Source: Seison nebaliae
Taxonomy: Eukaryota > Rotifera > Pararotatoria > Seisonacea > Seisonidae
Assembly (NCBI GenBank): GCA_023231475.1
Contig: JALJEE010000562.1
Location: forward strand, 29,925-93,924
Reading direction: 5' to 3'
Length of the DNA: 64,000 nucleotides
This document shows, in pieces, positions 1 to 14,900 of this stretch; the first letter of the stretch is position 1; every line of letters starts with the position of its first letter. A model generated the notes under the pieces. It saw only the letters and a program-made list of their open reading frames with translations, made no database searches and was not told the origin of the DNA. Position numbers and translations under genes: made by a program.

Positions 1-2761
1 GACTACCAAAAAAATGTTGAAAAGCGAGAAATTTCATTTCCATCAGCTATGGACTCTCGAAGAGAAGGAAATCTTTTTTTCGATGTTAATCTTGTTTATT
101 TTTTCATCCGAAATCAATTTTATTCTCCATCTTTTATTATTATCATTATTTTTTGTTCTTATCAAAAGTTATTCACCTTATTTCTAGTCAATATTCTTCT
201 TTTTGGAGGAGCCAATAACGATATTTATCGTAATTTAATTCGGATAAATAATTTAAGTTACTCTCAATCAACTTTCTAATTGATAATTACTTAGGGAATG
301 AATAAGTTGAGGAAGATTTTTTCGCAGATTTTTCGAATATAGTTTCGGGTACGAAAAAAAAGAAATTTATTATTTCTATGCGGAATGGCATATAGAACTG
401 ACTAGATTTGTTAAGATTATTTTGAATGGAGAAGAATATCATAACTTTCTCCTTCTTATTCTTCTTCTTCTTCTTCGGGGAGGAAGATATGCTCAATGAG
501 TATCTCTGATGAATACGTTCCTTTTCTTCCATACGTAAAATTATGGAAGCAAATTCACTCACACATTAGGATCTATGTAAACATATACAGTTGATGTATT
601 CAATTAAATAGACTGAATGCATTAGGATTCTTTCGATTTGTTCATCTTCATTGTTTCCTTCACAATATTCATAATAATATAAATAGTGGGAAGGAAAATG
701 GGGAGAGGAGAAGTGGAGTAGAGGAATGAAGAAGTTGAAGATCTGATATAGAAATTCAAACAATCGTACACATCGAACAAATAGAACTTGAAAGTATACA
801 ATCCACGTCAAGAAAAAAAAATCTGTTATAAAAAGGAGAGATCGAAATGAATATTTAAAAATGGTTGTGGAACCAGCTTCTTCGACGACGTACGCTGAGA
901 AACAAAGAATAGTAGAACAATTTTGAGACGAGGAGGAAAAGTGGCCGGTTCTCAAGAGTTTTCCCAATGCAATTTTAAGTATTCTCCTTATCGAAAACTT
1001 ATTACGATATGTGATGTGTGTTTGGAAAAGTTGCCAATTCATCTACTTTATATGCTAATCGATAAGTTAAAAGATTCTTTACGGAACAATTGCTTCCATG
1101 TAAATAAAAGAATGAATGGTGATGTGGTAAAAGTTGAGAATGAATGCGATTGCAACTTGATTCGTTTTACTATTATTATTATTCCTTATTAACTTCATTC
1201 TCATTTTCCCAAACACATAAACTCTCCATTCTCCTCCTCTCCGTTCCATTGATCAATTTTCGTTTTTTCAACTTCTTTCTCAGCAGAACCATTTCGACTA
1301 ATAAAAATTCGACGTTATTGTTGTCTGTTGTGTGTAGAAGGAGGCGAAGGAACGGTTTTTCCTTTCCCGATGATTCTCCAACTCATGGACAGTTGTTCAA
1401 TGTCGTCTTCATTCAACATTCATCAATGTAGACTGATTTACTTCAGGTAAAACGGACAGATCTGCTTCCTTTTTCTTTTAACAGGTAAATTTATCTAATT
1501 GTAATTTGCTTATTGGGATAACTTTGATAATAGTAGTATTGAGTTTTTAGTATTAGCAATATGAATGATTGAATGGTATCAGAAAACCATTGAGAATGTA
1601 GAAGTAGACGAATTGGGAGGCGAAATTATATCGATTATTATGTGAAAAGGAGATAATGCGTAAAAAATATGTGTTGAACTGTCCGGTTGTTGATAATGAA
1701 GGATTTCGAAATATTAGGAGGGTGAAATTGTCCGACAGCGGATACTCTTATCCACTTATTGGATGGCGGCTTTCTCCTAGAGCACAATGCATGATGGTGG
1801 TGATAATAGGAATAAGAGCAATTAATAAAAAGAATTATTCATATTACTTATTGTTTCTTGGGAAGGAATTGAATAAATTAAAAAATAATAAAATTAATGA
1901 CATAAAAGAAGAAGAAGAAGAATAAGCAGAAGAGGATGCATAATCGACTACTATGTTTGTATATTTTTATGTTGCTCAAATTTGTTTGTCTATAGTAGTA
2001 TATGCGTTGTAGTAAGATGTGAGCAAAGAGAAATGTATCTGAATGCGGGGAGGAATGGGTACTAATTTAGCTGTTTCAGATTAAATGGAATGAATGAAGC
2101 TCGTTGAATATTAATCAATGGCAGATGTTGTGTGGAAAAAAGTGAGAAAAAAATTAAAGAGAATTTTCTCGTAGAACCGACTATCTATCATTTTAATGAT
2201 GATCTATAGTTTGCGCGATGTCTCCTCTCAATAGAGACTTTATTTTTGAAGTTGACAATAGTCATCTTCTCTCTTCCGTTCTTCCACCATTTTAATAATT
2301 TAGTTATACTAATAAATTTACTAGCAAAGTAATATAATGAATATTAAAAATCAGTCAATCAATCAATCAACCAATTAATCAATCAAATTAAGTAATCGAT
2401 CGATAAATTGAGTCATTTCACCAATTATCTAAAATTTCCTTCGAAATTGTAGGAAGTACCAGGAACTATTCGTACGAGAAATGATGAGCATAGAGAAATG
2501 AATCAAATTAACGACGACGATTAATTCTCATTAACAATTTGAAAAAACTTCCTACTGATTTAATCGTTTTTTAATTTCCCTATAATCAATTAAAGTAGAA
2601 ATTTTTTTGGAGATTGATGCCATTCATGAAATGTGAAATGATTTTCAAAAATATTTGATTCGGAAGGAATATGAATGGAAAATTTCATCGATTATTGATC
2701 ACTTAATGAGAAAGTAATTGCTATCATTTGCACAAAATTCTTCCTCTTCAATTTCGTGAAC
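1..2761. other. Intergenic or intronic, no supported gene
   Basis: AT-rich sequence with only short, low-complexity open frames, such as a lysine-rich stretch on the minus strand near 440-560. None shows a recognisable domain or a convincing exon with paired splice sites. A short AATC-type tandem run lies near 2352-2387. The last few hundred bases presumably hold the 5' leader of the coding block beginning at 2762. Confidence 0.5.
2352..2387. repeat. Imperfect AATC/AATCA tetranucleotide run
   Basis: Repeated tcaatcaatcaatcaa-like units with interruptions. This is a simple microsatellite in non-coding sequence. Confidence 0.7.
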
Positions 2762-4234
2762 ATGTCAAAACATGGTGAGATGAATAGAAAGAAAGAAGTG
2801 ATACCTAATGGCGATAGTTCGTCATCATCCTCTAATTGGAGATTCCCATGTCATCGATCTAACGGTTGTGGCGTTTCCTCCAACTGTAACGGATGTACAA
2901 GAAGGAAGACCAACAGTAAAAGTTGTGTTTCTGCCAGTTGGGTTATGGCGTGTGGAGGGAAGAGAGCTAATAAAATGGATGTTAGTAGTGGAGGCGAATA
3001 TAGTGGTCGATGTGGTAGTAATGTATCGAGAATGAAGGATGAAGGAGAAGTTCCCGAAAAACAACAACAACAACACCATTTATCTGAAAATCATTCTTTT
3101 AATGGATCATCATCAGTTTCGTCGTCATCCTCATCTCTTAGTAATCATGAAAAAAGGCAACAACAGAAACAACAACAACAACAACTTAAATCTTCCACAT
3201 TGACAAAAATGAATAAAGAAGAAAATACTTATAAGGAGACATATTGTGATGATATACATTCTACCGGTGACTCAATATTGTTATACTCAAAACAACAACA
3301 GCAACAACAACAACAGCGAACTCGAAAAAGTAAATCAAATAATGAAAGTGGAAGTGATTCTCATAAATATAAATCGGGCGGGAAACGTTCAACTAAATCG
3401 ATTGATACACATGATCAACAACATAGTCGTTCCAGTTCGAAGAAGAAGGATGAACGAAATTTCCCCAAATCAACATCATCTTCCTCCTCCTCGTCCTCCA
3501 CATCTTCACCATCTTCTGCCTCATCAACATCCACCACAACTCCCACGCCCAATACGGTTTCTAAAGATCCTCTATCGAAAACGTCGTCAAAGAAAAATAT
3601 AACGGCCGAATCGAACAATGAGAATGTTTTCACGTCAGATCATTCTTCTATCTCCTCATCTGATAGTTGTCATTGTCCCGAATGTGAACCGGATGGATTA
3701 ATCGCTCAAATACTTCATTTGCAACTCATCCAATGTCAATTGGGAAAACATCTCGTACATTTGAAGCAGCAGCAAACTCTTCTTTCCAACATCATCAATA
3801 GTACATTGGGTGAGGAGCATTCGTCAGATCCTGATCATTCAAGTTCAATAAAAAACTTATCGAATATTGACGAGATGCGAGAACAATTAACTATGCTATC
3901 ATTTAAGGAACACGATTTGCAGACACAATTAAATAAAGTTCAACGACAATTCATTTATTTACAACGACTACAACTCCAACAGATGACTGGTACAAAATCA
4001 TCGAACAAACCGCCGAGAACAACCGATACCGACCCACAACCAAATTCGAACGATACCTCCTCAAATATTGTACATTCATCATTTACTGGAAGCATTCTAT
4101 CATCTTCCTCATCTTCATCATCTGAAACGTCATCTTCCTCATCTTCATCTTCACCATCTTCCGCCAGATCACCACGAACGACTGAACAAGATCCCTCTCA
4201 ATTGTCGCCCTCCGTTCCTTCAACTTTATCAAAA
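2762..4234 (+). CDS. Unrecognised Ser/Gln-rich coiled-coil protein, 5' coding block
   Basis: An open frame of about 490 codons from the ATG at 2762 (the frame opens six bases earlier) to a donor GTTAGT at 4235, phase 0. The first ~300 residues are low complexity: serine tracts, CAA/CAG-coded glutamine runs, Lys/Arg-rich stretches and a Cys-rich patch near residues 35-60. Residues ~320-345 start with a Cys-x-x-Cys pair (CHCPEC). They lead into a leucine/glutamine heptad region, residues ~325-420, that looks like a coiled coil. A second Ser-rich tail follows. No catalytic domain is seen. Resemblance to large centrosomal or satellite scaffolds (PCM1-type coiled coils) was considered but cannot be established. 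If the frame is not spliced at 4235, it stops at 4286-4288. It is probably upstream of, and possibly in the same gene as, the block at 9.9-15.8 kb, but a direct join to the acceptors near 9909/9915 is out of phase. Confidence 0.6.
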
Positions 4235-4635
4235 GTTAGTAAAATTTATCTCCTATCACATCTCCTTCAACAACATAAACCCAGTTAAATTTTAGAACAA
4301 TTTAATTTTAAATCGTAAAATTAGAGTGATTAATAAGATTCTCATTTTCAACCTGTAATTAGTTTGCCATCGTTTCCTTTCCATAATTTATGTAAAATTG
4401 TGCTTGCGAAAGGATTGTTGATGGACGAAGACAGATGACGGAGTCTCCGTCAGGGAAGGCGTAGAAGCAGAATAAGCTTCAACCAGAAGATAAAAATGTA
4501 GCAGGTTTTAATGAGAATAATTGATACTTTTCTATTCTTATAATCTAATCAGAATCATATTATTATTTTCTAATAGATAGATCATCGTTCGATTTTCTGT
4601 CAATCAGAGAAAACAATAAGATTCATATAAATGTA

Positions 4636-4665
4636 ATTCATCATCATCATCATCATCATCGTCAT
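4636..4665. repeat. ATC trinucleotide microsatellite
   Basis: About eight consecutive cat units with one cgt interruption, in non-coding sequence. Confidence 0.85.
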
Positions 4666-5437
4666 TTATATGTAGTTGATAATAGTAGCAGCGATAGGAA
4701 GAATTGGGCAGTAATATAATGCTTATTCTTCGATCATATATTAATATATATTATTCATATATGTTTATATATTATATATCAGTCTTTTTTGACGTATATT
4801 AGAGAAATATTAGTTGATTTTAACGATTATTGAAGATGAAAAACAATTTTTTCCAAAAAAACTAATTCTGATGGAAGAGATAATCTTTCTCGATTAGACG
4901 AACAAAAATAAAGTTTTATGTTTCATTCGATTTTACACTTATCATCTTGTTAATCGCATTCTCCACATAAGAATATTTCAAAATGAATTCATGTTCATAC
5001 GATTATGGAGATAAATATTTATATTCCCGTCAAATTTTTACTTAAATTCAATTAAACTTAATTCTTCACTTGATCTATATATGATGATGATAGATTATCG
5101 AAGTTAAATTATCGATGAGTAATTCGATGTTGTGTAGGACCCTAAGAATTAAAGAGAAATGAACGGTAACTTAAGGAATAATGATGGATTTAGACGTTAG
5201 AATTACACTAAAAATTATATCAATCTGGAACATCAAATGTTTATGGGAAAGGATTAACTTTTCATTTTATCTCTAAAAGATATCGAGATGAATCGAATGG
5301 AATTGAGTTGATATAAATGAAAATAAGTGTGGTATTAGTGTTGAGGGGAGTCATGATAAGATCGATGGATTGATGAAAGAAATTAATGGATTAATGTCCA
5401 TCAAACGGGAAAAGAATCCAGGATGTTCCCCTTTCAC

Positions 5438-5632
5438 TCATTTGCTAATAGGAGAGGAATGATGAGGAGAAAAGTTGGATAATTTCCTTATCAACGATTG
5501 ATTAATCGGTCGTTCATTCGTTCGACTCTCCATCTGTTCGTCATAATAATGATGAAGTTGATGACGATCGTTACTTCCACTTGATTGTCGTTCGCCATTA
5601 TACTTCTCCTGATTATGATTGTTTACCATCAT
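5438..5632 (-). CDS. Possible small exon or ORF, Asn/Gln/His/Ser-rich
   Basis: A 64-codon ATG-to-stop frame opposite the surrounding genes. Its composition (Asn, Gln, His, Ser, Arg) resembles the real low-complexity proteins in this window more than random AT-rich frames do, which are Phe/Ile/Leu-rich. No domain is visible and no flanking exon could be paired. It could equally be a chance frame. Confidence 0.2.
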   Translation of the reverse strand: MMVNNHNQEKYNGERQSSGSNDRHQLHHYYDEQMESRTNERPINQSLIRKLSNFSPHHSSPISK

Positions 5633-6393
5633 CTATCGTTCGTTATCAGATGAATGGTGATCATTGTAAAATGATGATGAGGAATTCATTAGGTATATGA
5701 AAGAGGAACAGAATGATGAGAGTCACTCTAGTTACACAGTCCCAAGTGAATGATAATGTATAGAACGTTTTTCGTTTATCTTCTCATTTCGTCCACAAAT
5801 GACAAAGCAATCAGCCAAGTAGTACCTTCTTTAAACATCTATTTTTTTGGTGAAACTGGAAAACAAACCTGCTCAGAAAACTTCTTCTTCTTCCACCAAC
5901 TAATATGACGATTATGTATATTCGAACGTCGTTCTATTTGTTGGTAGAGAAGAGAAGTAAATGAAATTCCTATTTCTTCTTCTTCCTCTTCTGAGAGAAG
6001 TTCCATTCATTTCCTCCATTTTGCTTCACTGCCCTTATTAGCAATTCAAGAAATTCCACCAATATGATGAACTGTATTTATTAAAAAAACGAGTGAGTCT
6101 AATGTAGAAGGATGTCAAGGATGTTCATCCAACATAATGATTGTCATTATTATTATCGACTTTCTACTTTTATTTAATTAGCAATGATCAATTGAACGTA
6201 TCAATTCACATTCTGTCTATTTTCACTAAAAATAGAATTGTTTGAATGATGTAATTACATGTATTATTTACAGCCAAATTTTCTATCGTATCATCTTAAC
6301 CAATAAAACTTTTTCTACCATATATTCTCTTATCACACATTTCCCGTCAACATGACATTCCATGGAATGAAATCCACTTTCGTTCGAACTGAT

Positions 6394-6455
6394 CACACAC
6401 ACACACACGCACACAATTGCACAAAATCGCACACACACACACACACCCACATACA
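6394..6455. repeat. CA dinucleotide microsatellite, interrupted
   Basis: Two CA tracts separated by a short non-repeat spacer containing gcacaaaatcg. The tract reads as Thr/His in the plus-strand frame across it, so that frame is an artefact. Confidence 0.9.
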
Positions 6456-7804
6456 TACGATGTTTCTCAATGAGAATAATATTATTTTTATTGTTGTTGT
6501 TGTGTTTGAGGTCTATGTTACTTTCAACATTCGACTAGTGGGAGTGAGTTGATCGTCAAAATGTCGGGTGTAGACTCACCCTTCTGTCGTTGTCGGCACA
6601 AGTTATTAAGTTTCCATTGAACTCATCCAATTCATAATTTACAATTAGAGAGAATAATATATAACTAGATTTTCGTGAGAAGAAATCTCGAGTAATCTCA
6701 TTCATCCAGAGACAATTGAATATTAAAGTCCTTCACGTACTACGGAGAAAAGGAGTTGAAGAAAATGAGATTCGGAATAGACTTGATAATTTAAAATTGT
6801 TGCATAATCCATCGGATGGAGTTATGTAAGTGGAAATTTTATTATTCGTACGAGAAGATTGAAAAGAAAATCGCGCAATTTTCCCTGAATGAATGATTTA
6901 CAGTCGAAGTTGAGAATATGGATTCTCTAATTATTTGACATGATGAATTATGAAGTTGGTGTCGAAGAAGAAGAAATTTATGAATTTTCCTCTAATGATG
7001 ATGCCATGATGACGATGGTGCCGGGAAATGTTTCATCTCACGATCTTACATCGAATTACTTAACCGATGTCTGCGAGGGGCAATAATTAATTCATTTGTC
7101 CAACTATCCTTCTTCTTTTTTTTTGTGTATTAACGAACCGATTTTCATTTTATTTCCAACTGATTTCCAATTTACGCGATAATGTATGATACTTTCACTT
7201 TTACACTACAAAAAAAAACAAATTTGTAGTAGTTTCTTCTGACTTGTTACGTAATAACCGGAGTGTATTCACGTACTATTCTTTTTTTATTGTTAGTAGA
7301 AAATTAGATTGGGTAATATTTCCTCCTAAATTTGGCATGAACATGTTGTTAGATGTCGACAGATGGACGGATAGATAAATAGATGAATGGATGGATAGTT
7401 TTTTGCTGGATGGATGGTCTGTTGGAATCGAATGGTGTTCCATACTATGGAACTTCCATACTGCTAGGTTAATAGATCGAGACGTAATGCTGATGATGGA
7501 GGAGAGATAAGGAGAGAGGGGAAGAGAGAACGTTCAAAGAAGTAGCTGGAATTATTTTCTGTAACTAAAAGATGTGACATAAGAGAATTTTCATGTCCAT
7601 ATGCAATCGTCTGCTTTTGTTTTCATGGGAATCAGTTTACCATGTAGCCGATTGTTTATTATGAATAGGCCATAAACAAATTAATAGATATTTATTATTG
7701 GACAGCTTATTACTTTGCCCATTCCTTTGCCCATTCCTTTCTTGCCTAATAAGATAGCTAGTCAAACCTTACTACATCTCCCACCACTCTCGTACAAATG
7801 GATA

Positions 7805-7850
7805 AGGGGAATGGATGAATGGATGAATGGATGGCTGGATAGTTAGCATT
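7805..7850. repeat. GGAT/ATGG tetranucleotide run
   Basis: Several ggatgaatggatg-type units. A similar shorter cluster lies near 7370-7415. Simple repeats in non-coding DNA. Confidence 0.6.
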
Positions 7851-9909
7851 AGATAGCTAGCAAGCTAACCATTAGGATATGTAGATAGATTGAATATGAA
7901 GAAGTCCATATGTTCATTAGATTATCTTCCGTTCTATACTATATTTCTTCCTTTTCTTCCTCCTCACTCTCCCCGTTCCCTCTCTCCTCCTCTTCCACTT
8001 TTTTTATGTTCCAATTTCCACTTTTTTTTTCATCATTCATCAAGTGATCTCTCGTATATTCATGCCTATTTCATCGATTCGCATGCTCTTCTAACATCGT
8101 ATTGATAATGAAATGTGCATATTAAATATTTGCAACTTCTCCTACTTTTTTATGTTCTTTTGTGTGAAAAGTAACCAAGTTGGAAAAGGGAATGAATAAA
8201 AACGAATAAATTTCCTAATTCTTTATCTTTCGTCCAATTCTTATCATCCAATTCCATCCCCATATATATCATATATATCATCAATATATTGACATAAATC
8301 ACAATATTATAACTATCATCAGAAAATGAGTAGTGTTATTGGGAAGGGTTTAATGATTCCTCTCAAATTCCTCATGGGGATTTGTTTTCGTACCATTCAT
8401 CCATTTCATATGTTGCCCTCTCTGATGCAGTCGTTGACCTTACATCTGTAAATGATTTGGTTTTCTTTTCATTATCCATCCATCATCGGTTAACCATTCG
8501 CTTTATGAATAAACCACAAAACGTTTCCAATCAATTTTTTATATTTCATTATTTTCTATCGACCCTCTCTTACTCTTCTCCTTTCATATGTACTCCCCTC
8601 TCTTTTTCAACTTTTCCGTCGAACTGACGAACGGAGAAACGATACTACTTTCGCCATTTTCTGATTTCAGTTCAATTTGTCTGTTACTCAAATTGGTGAA
8701 TCCTTCTCGATGAAGTGTAGTACTCCAGTCATACTCGCTTAATTGTTTCTGGTGTTCATTAAGGAATTTAAATGATCTTGTAAACTGTAAATGATTTTGA
8801 AGTGATTTGGTAACACCAGATAAAATTAATGTAGAAATGGAAGAGAAGGCAGAGTAAGGAAGTTCGTTCGTTCACAATAGAAGAAAAACAACAAGAAAAT
8901 AATTATCTTCAACTGATTATTTCGTCTGTTTACCGTTACGACTACTAATTTTCGTTCCATCCAACCATCGATCGATCTTCTCAAGAAAAAAATGAATTGT
9001 ATTCACTTATGTATAAGCGCTACTCTTGATGTATATGCAATTATTGCATCGACATATAGGCATAACATGAACACAGGATGTTTAATGAAATTATTTGATG
9101 TTTAATAGTCTCGTTCGAGTACATTGGTGAGGGGGGTAAGGTTGACGAGGCATTATTAGAAATTACCGGCTGCTACCGCAATTTCTTCTGTAAATAACTG
9201 TCTTTTTGAGAAATGTTTTGTTTTGTGGGGAAAAGAAAATATGATGAATTCAAAGAAATAATTATTATCATGAGAATCGTTTCATTCTCTTCCTTTTATC
9301 ACGTGGTGAGGACAGATATACCATAAATTTCAGTTTTAACACAAGTCACTACTTTTTGCACTTGGTGAAGTTTGGCAGCGGATTGATTGTTCAGAGAATT
9401 AATCGATTTATTTAGTTTCTTCTTTCTCCCAAATAATTATGTAAATCAAATAAATAAAATTTAATGGTAGTTTGATCGAAATTAATATAACTCATAAAAT
9501 TAATGTTCATATTTTATTGGAACAGATGTTCAACTTATGAAATTTTTGCCTTATCAGTTTCCATTTAATTTTTCCTATTTCCTTTTCATATTCCTCTTAT
9601 TCTTTCAAATATTAATCAAAAGTTTACACAGTTTTTTCCAGAAGGAGAGAATAGTCGAACGGATAAGGAAATCGAATAGTTGAAAGTTGTTTAGTCTACA
9701 AAATAATGGTGTAAGCTATACAAATAATTGAAGTATTTCCCACATTTTCTTTCCATCTCTAAAATATAAATTTAAATAGATAATTATTTATCATCGTTTA
9801 AGAGTGAAAAACATCGCTCTTTTTAAGAATGCGATTACTATTATAATGATAAAGAAAAAAACTTCATGGTGAATTTACATCTATCTGCTTTTCTTAAGGT
9901 ATTACGCAG

Positions 9910-10969
9910 TTGCAGTAGACATGATACGGATGCTGGAACTCCGACATCTACTCCCAATAAACGAAAATCACATTCGACTGAAACGTTGAAACATCATCGC
10001 TCTAAGCGACCGGCGGATAAGACGAAACAGAAATCAGGTGAATCATTCCGTCATTGTATTGGTAAGAAATCTGGTGCAACTGATAAAGATGGGAAATCGT
10101 ACCAAGCTGAAGATTTATCATCGTTATCGTCAATATCATCGTCGACGACGAGGACGAGTGGTGGTGGACAAAAGAGTCGAGAGAATAATTGGTCTGAAGG
10201 TGAGAAGAAGAAGCATTTGTCAATGGAGAAACATTTGGGAGAATCGTCTCCTGAATCGTCATCACCTTCATTTCCTAAACTGTCATCATCATCACATAAA
10301 GCTCCCGCACAAGGTAAAGAGAAATGTCAATTTTCATCCGGTTCAACTTCACGTTCTTCAACATCATCTTCACCTTCCTCAGCATCAGCCACGTCATCAC
10401 CCGCCCCATCCTCTTCATCCGCATTATTATCCTCAACAAATAATTCCAAAAAGAGAATTGGACAGAATATGAAAAGCGAACAATTTATTGATAAGAATAT
10501 AAATATTAACAACAACACGAACAAGAAATATAATAATAACTCTCAGAAATATATGCAAAAATATTCTCAGATGCAACAATCAACTGAAAATTATCGTCGT
10601 CATGTAAAGAAAACGATCGAACAAGTCGTTCCTTCCAAAAAATCTTATTATCAACCTGACGAATCGACGAAACAGGAACAACAACAACCCAATCAATTTG
10701 GACGTGTTACTGGTCCAGCCGATTTCGATCCATCAAATTATAATGGACCATCTCATCATTATTTTCCTCAGCAACAGAGTTCGATTACGAGTGAAGATTT
10801 AATATCAGATTATCGAGAAACGATAGATGGACAAGTTCCATTTATTAAATCGGGAATGTCATCCGTATCACCATCATCAATAAAAGAACGTCCATCATCC
10901 TCTTCAACGAATCATTCATCAAATAAAGTCTATTATCAACAAGAACAACAAGAACAGCAAAAACACCAG

Positions 10970-11011
<42 letters not shown>

Positions 11012-11951
11012 CGAACGACGTATAATGAGAAAACACAAAAACATTATAATCATCGAAATTATCATGGATCGACTCACGAAAAATATTTGTATAAAGACAA
11101 CGAAAAAAAGAATTGTCGATTGGATGAAGAGAATTATCAGAGACAATATCATTCGTCTTCCTTCGCTTATGATGAACATCGAAATGAAGAATTCAACAAA
11201 TATTCTTCATCTAATTACCGGGAGAATGATCAATTTACACCCAACTCATATGATGAACGAAGTCCCATCAATGAACCGAATAATCAGACTAATATAAATA
11301 AACAATTCTATCCGAGAGATTCGACACAAAATAAAAATTATTTGACGGATGAAAGCATTTCCTCATCATTGACGAGTGAATTGAAAGCATTGAACATTCA
11401 GAAAGCATTACCATTATATGAATTATCTCCATCATTAACAGCACTCACAATGAGTGGTACAGTGAATGAGTTGAGGAATGCAGCTGAAATGAACGCAACA
11501 ATCAATCCCGATACCGGCTCCATTCACATTGATGAGAGTACATTAGTCTTAGCAAACGGTGTCGCTCAAGCCTTCGCACTCGAACTTCAACAACTTCATT
11601 ATATCGATAGTAGTAGTCAAAGTTCGATGAGTATGGCATCATCGCGAACATCACGTCGTACATCATCACAATTCTTCAATACTTATCATCATCGTAATCG
11701 ATCCTCCTCCAATTCATCTGGTGATACGTTGAAAGCGAATGAATTCGCAACAAAACAAACGACGAATTTCAAGAAGAATTATGGAGATGTTATTCAACAG
11801 AAAATTCATTTTTCTTCATCTCCTATAGATGACGAAGAATATTCTCAAGAAAATTTCAAAAAACATAAACAAATTCATCTCCAACAACAGCAGCAACAAC
11901 AACAACAATATAGGAAATGTGATGAATTTTCCAAACATAATTATCAACAAG

Positions 11952-11994
<43 letters not shown>

Positions 11995-14900
11995 TGATAA
12001 TCAATTAAGACTTGAACAATCAATGTCGTCAGGAACGATATCGGGAAATGTGTCGAGTAATCGAGATCAAATTTATCATCGTCGAGATCAACCACCGGAA
12101 AAAGATGTAAAATCATCAAAAAATGATCTGTTCGATATTACATCGGAAGTTCTCAGTAATCTCTTATATTCCAATGATACAATGAATGATTTGCCAAGAG
12201 AGACAGATCGAAAAATTCCATCAAACGTCTCACCATCAACCGGTGAATGGGTTAAACGTCATCGAAATCTTTTCCATCAAACACCAGTAGCTACGTCTTT
12301 AATGAATGATCTGTTATCGCCCATTAGTCGACGTTGTTTCCGTCCAGCAGAATTGCAGCAATTCGACAACGAAATCACAAGAAATTTACGAGATATGAAT
12401 AAATTAAAATTCTTTCTAAAATCTTCTCATCGTCAAGAAATTGCCCCAGATCGTTTACCTAAAGTAGACTCGTATCATCCCAAACCAATGATTTTCATGA
12501 GTGCAACTGACGAATCATCAGACGATCAAATCACGAGACATAATCCGAGATGTCAATCCGTTACAAATGTTCCATGTGAACCGATTCTTGATGAGAATGG
12601 TAAATTGGCATCAATTCCACTTCTGGAACAATTTACCGAAACTTCAGCCGCTTTCACTCGTTACATAATAGAGAAAGCATCAGAAGAATATTCGAAATCC
12701 GATCGACAACATACGAACGATCCAAATAGTCAGTTCAATACGATGGGCAGTTTTATTCGAAGTATTCTCCTTTCCGCTTGTTCTCGTCTTCTGGTGGAGA
12801 AGTCGATTAACACCAACTGCATTCATAAGAGACACAAAAATTTGGTTAATGAACTTTGTCGATTATTAGATACGGAAATGTTTAATCTCCGTCAATTACA
12901 CAATCAGCCGCCGAAGAAAATCTCTCCAAATTTGAATCGACACAAAATCGATAAAACTTATAAAGGAGATGGTGGAAATGTGCAGAAAATCGATTCTCAT
13001 TCTGAGAGGATAATAAGACATTCAAAACAGAAATCATCACCACTTCCATCATCCTCCTCATCTACATCATCATCTTCGTCAATACCAGATCTGTCGACAG
13101 GAATCGTAAGAGATATTCAAAAAAAGAAATCGAATTCGAACAAACGATCGATATCTCCCGACGCCTCCATCATTTCAACGGAATCATGTCTCTCTTCCTT
13201 TACATCTGATACGATTACTACTAATACAGGTTCTTATTTCATTTCTCATTTTATTTTTTAAATAATTATTAAATAAATTAATATCATTATCTCTCCTGTA
13301 AACAGAAACGAATGATTATGGTCAATCGATAAAACAATCGAATCGTAATCGAATAGTGAAAGAAGCTCCACGAAAGAAGATGACGAAACATTTGTCAGCG
13401 AATAGTGCTCGAACGAAATTATTCAATGAATTATCGTCGAAAGGAATGAATGATTTGGATTTCCAATTGAAAAATACACGAATTACACCGTGTGCTCCAT
13501 TCCAATATTCGAGTTTGGAATCAGATAATCCAAATTCAATTTATTATCATTACGGACGATATAAACGACAAACGGAGATGATGAAAATTGATGATATTCC
13601 ATTTGGGGATCAATATCAACAAGACGAGTCGTCAGGTCGAACGGTATTGGTAGACGACGGATTCATTCAGATGACTTCACCAAATCTCGTCATTCCATTT
13701 ATCCGTTTCGTTTGTCATTATAATGATCCCACTCGATTGCCACATGCTTGTGAAGATAATAGTGAATTGACAACATATTCCTTCAACACATTCTCTTCCG
13801 TCAACCAGCCCACATTTCTCTTACGATTACATGGAAATGAGTGTAATGATTCGTTGGCAATGCAGTTCAATTCGATCGATCCAGCGCCAAAAGTCGCTTG
13901 GAAACAATTGAAGAATGAATTGTCAATAAGACATGAAGCATTAACGAATCTGCAAGGGGAAATGTTAGTGGAACGATCAATAAGAAAATTAGCCGATCCA
14001 TCATCGTTCAATGTTCCGATTATCGATCGATTGAATACGAAAAATCGACCGTTACATCTCGACAAGGATAGTCGTCTCAATGAACAACGTGCCATTTATC
14101 AGAAATTTACAAAGAATTATCAAAAAAAAGAATTGAATTTATCCATTCAATCATCACATCTATTCCTCCAACATCAATGCCCAATTCTCCAACCAACATT
14201 TCCCACATTGAACGACACGGATGATGAGATGGAACTCGATTCGTCACCATCGAATACGGTAGCGTATTGTCAATTCTATTATGAAGCGTGTAGTCGTCGA
14301 AAGAGATTGTTACGAGAGAATCGAAAGAAGTTTCTTGATAAATTTTATTCGATTCTCCAATCCGTCGAAGATAACACTGATAAGGATCGTTCGATAAGTC
14401 CAACTTCAACCGATTCTCTCAAAATAGATTATGGGAAATATTCGGATACCTCATCCGATTTACATCATCGCGAAAAGATTAAATATTTTTTGAATGATAT
14501 CGATTTGCATGATATGATTCGAATGAATACGAATGAATTGGAAAGAAATAAAAAGAATTTCAATATTGATAGTGATCTAGAAAATGATGTAGTTGATGGA
14601 AATGATTTGTTGCAATCGAACGATGGTAGTATTATTGATAAGTTAGAACGAAGTGGAAATCAGAATAAAAGTGAGAGAATGATTGGACAGAAATGTATTT
14701 CTCTTCCTCCACCTCCTCTTAAATCGGCTCTCCGGCCATCATTCCCGTCATCAAGTAACAAAGACTCATCGTCAATGGGACGATCGGATGGATCCGATAC
14801 AAAATCTGACAATGATCTGCAAGATCTCTTACATGACGTTCCGTTGAAGAATATGGAGCAATTTCGATATGGTAAGAATGATCAATTATCATCATCAATA

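Larger units (their letters stand above)
4289..9865. other. Long non-coding stretch (large intron or intergenic)
   Basis: About 5.6 kb without a supported exon on the plus strand. It contains CA-type, ATC-type and GGAT-type simple repeats and many stop codons. If the two flanking Ser/Gln-rich blocks belong to one gene, this is its large intron and must hide at least one further exon with length 2 mod 3, because the flanking phases differ. A minus-strand frame at 5438-5632 with coding-like composition is noted separately. Confidence 0.5.

Noticed and set aside
287-1042. Minus-strand frames of 91 and 158 codons near the left edge
   Set aside because: Lys- and Phe-rich low-complexity composition typical of chance frames in AT-rich DNA, with no motif or paired splice sites.
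10845-12119. Minus-strand frames with long poly-Val or poly-Leu runs
   Set aside because: They are reverse-strand readings of CAA glutamine repeats in the plus-strand gene; no splice or domain support.
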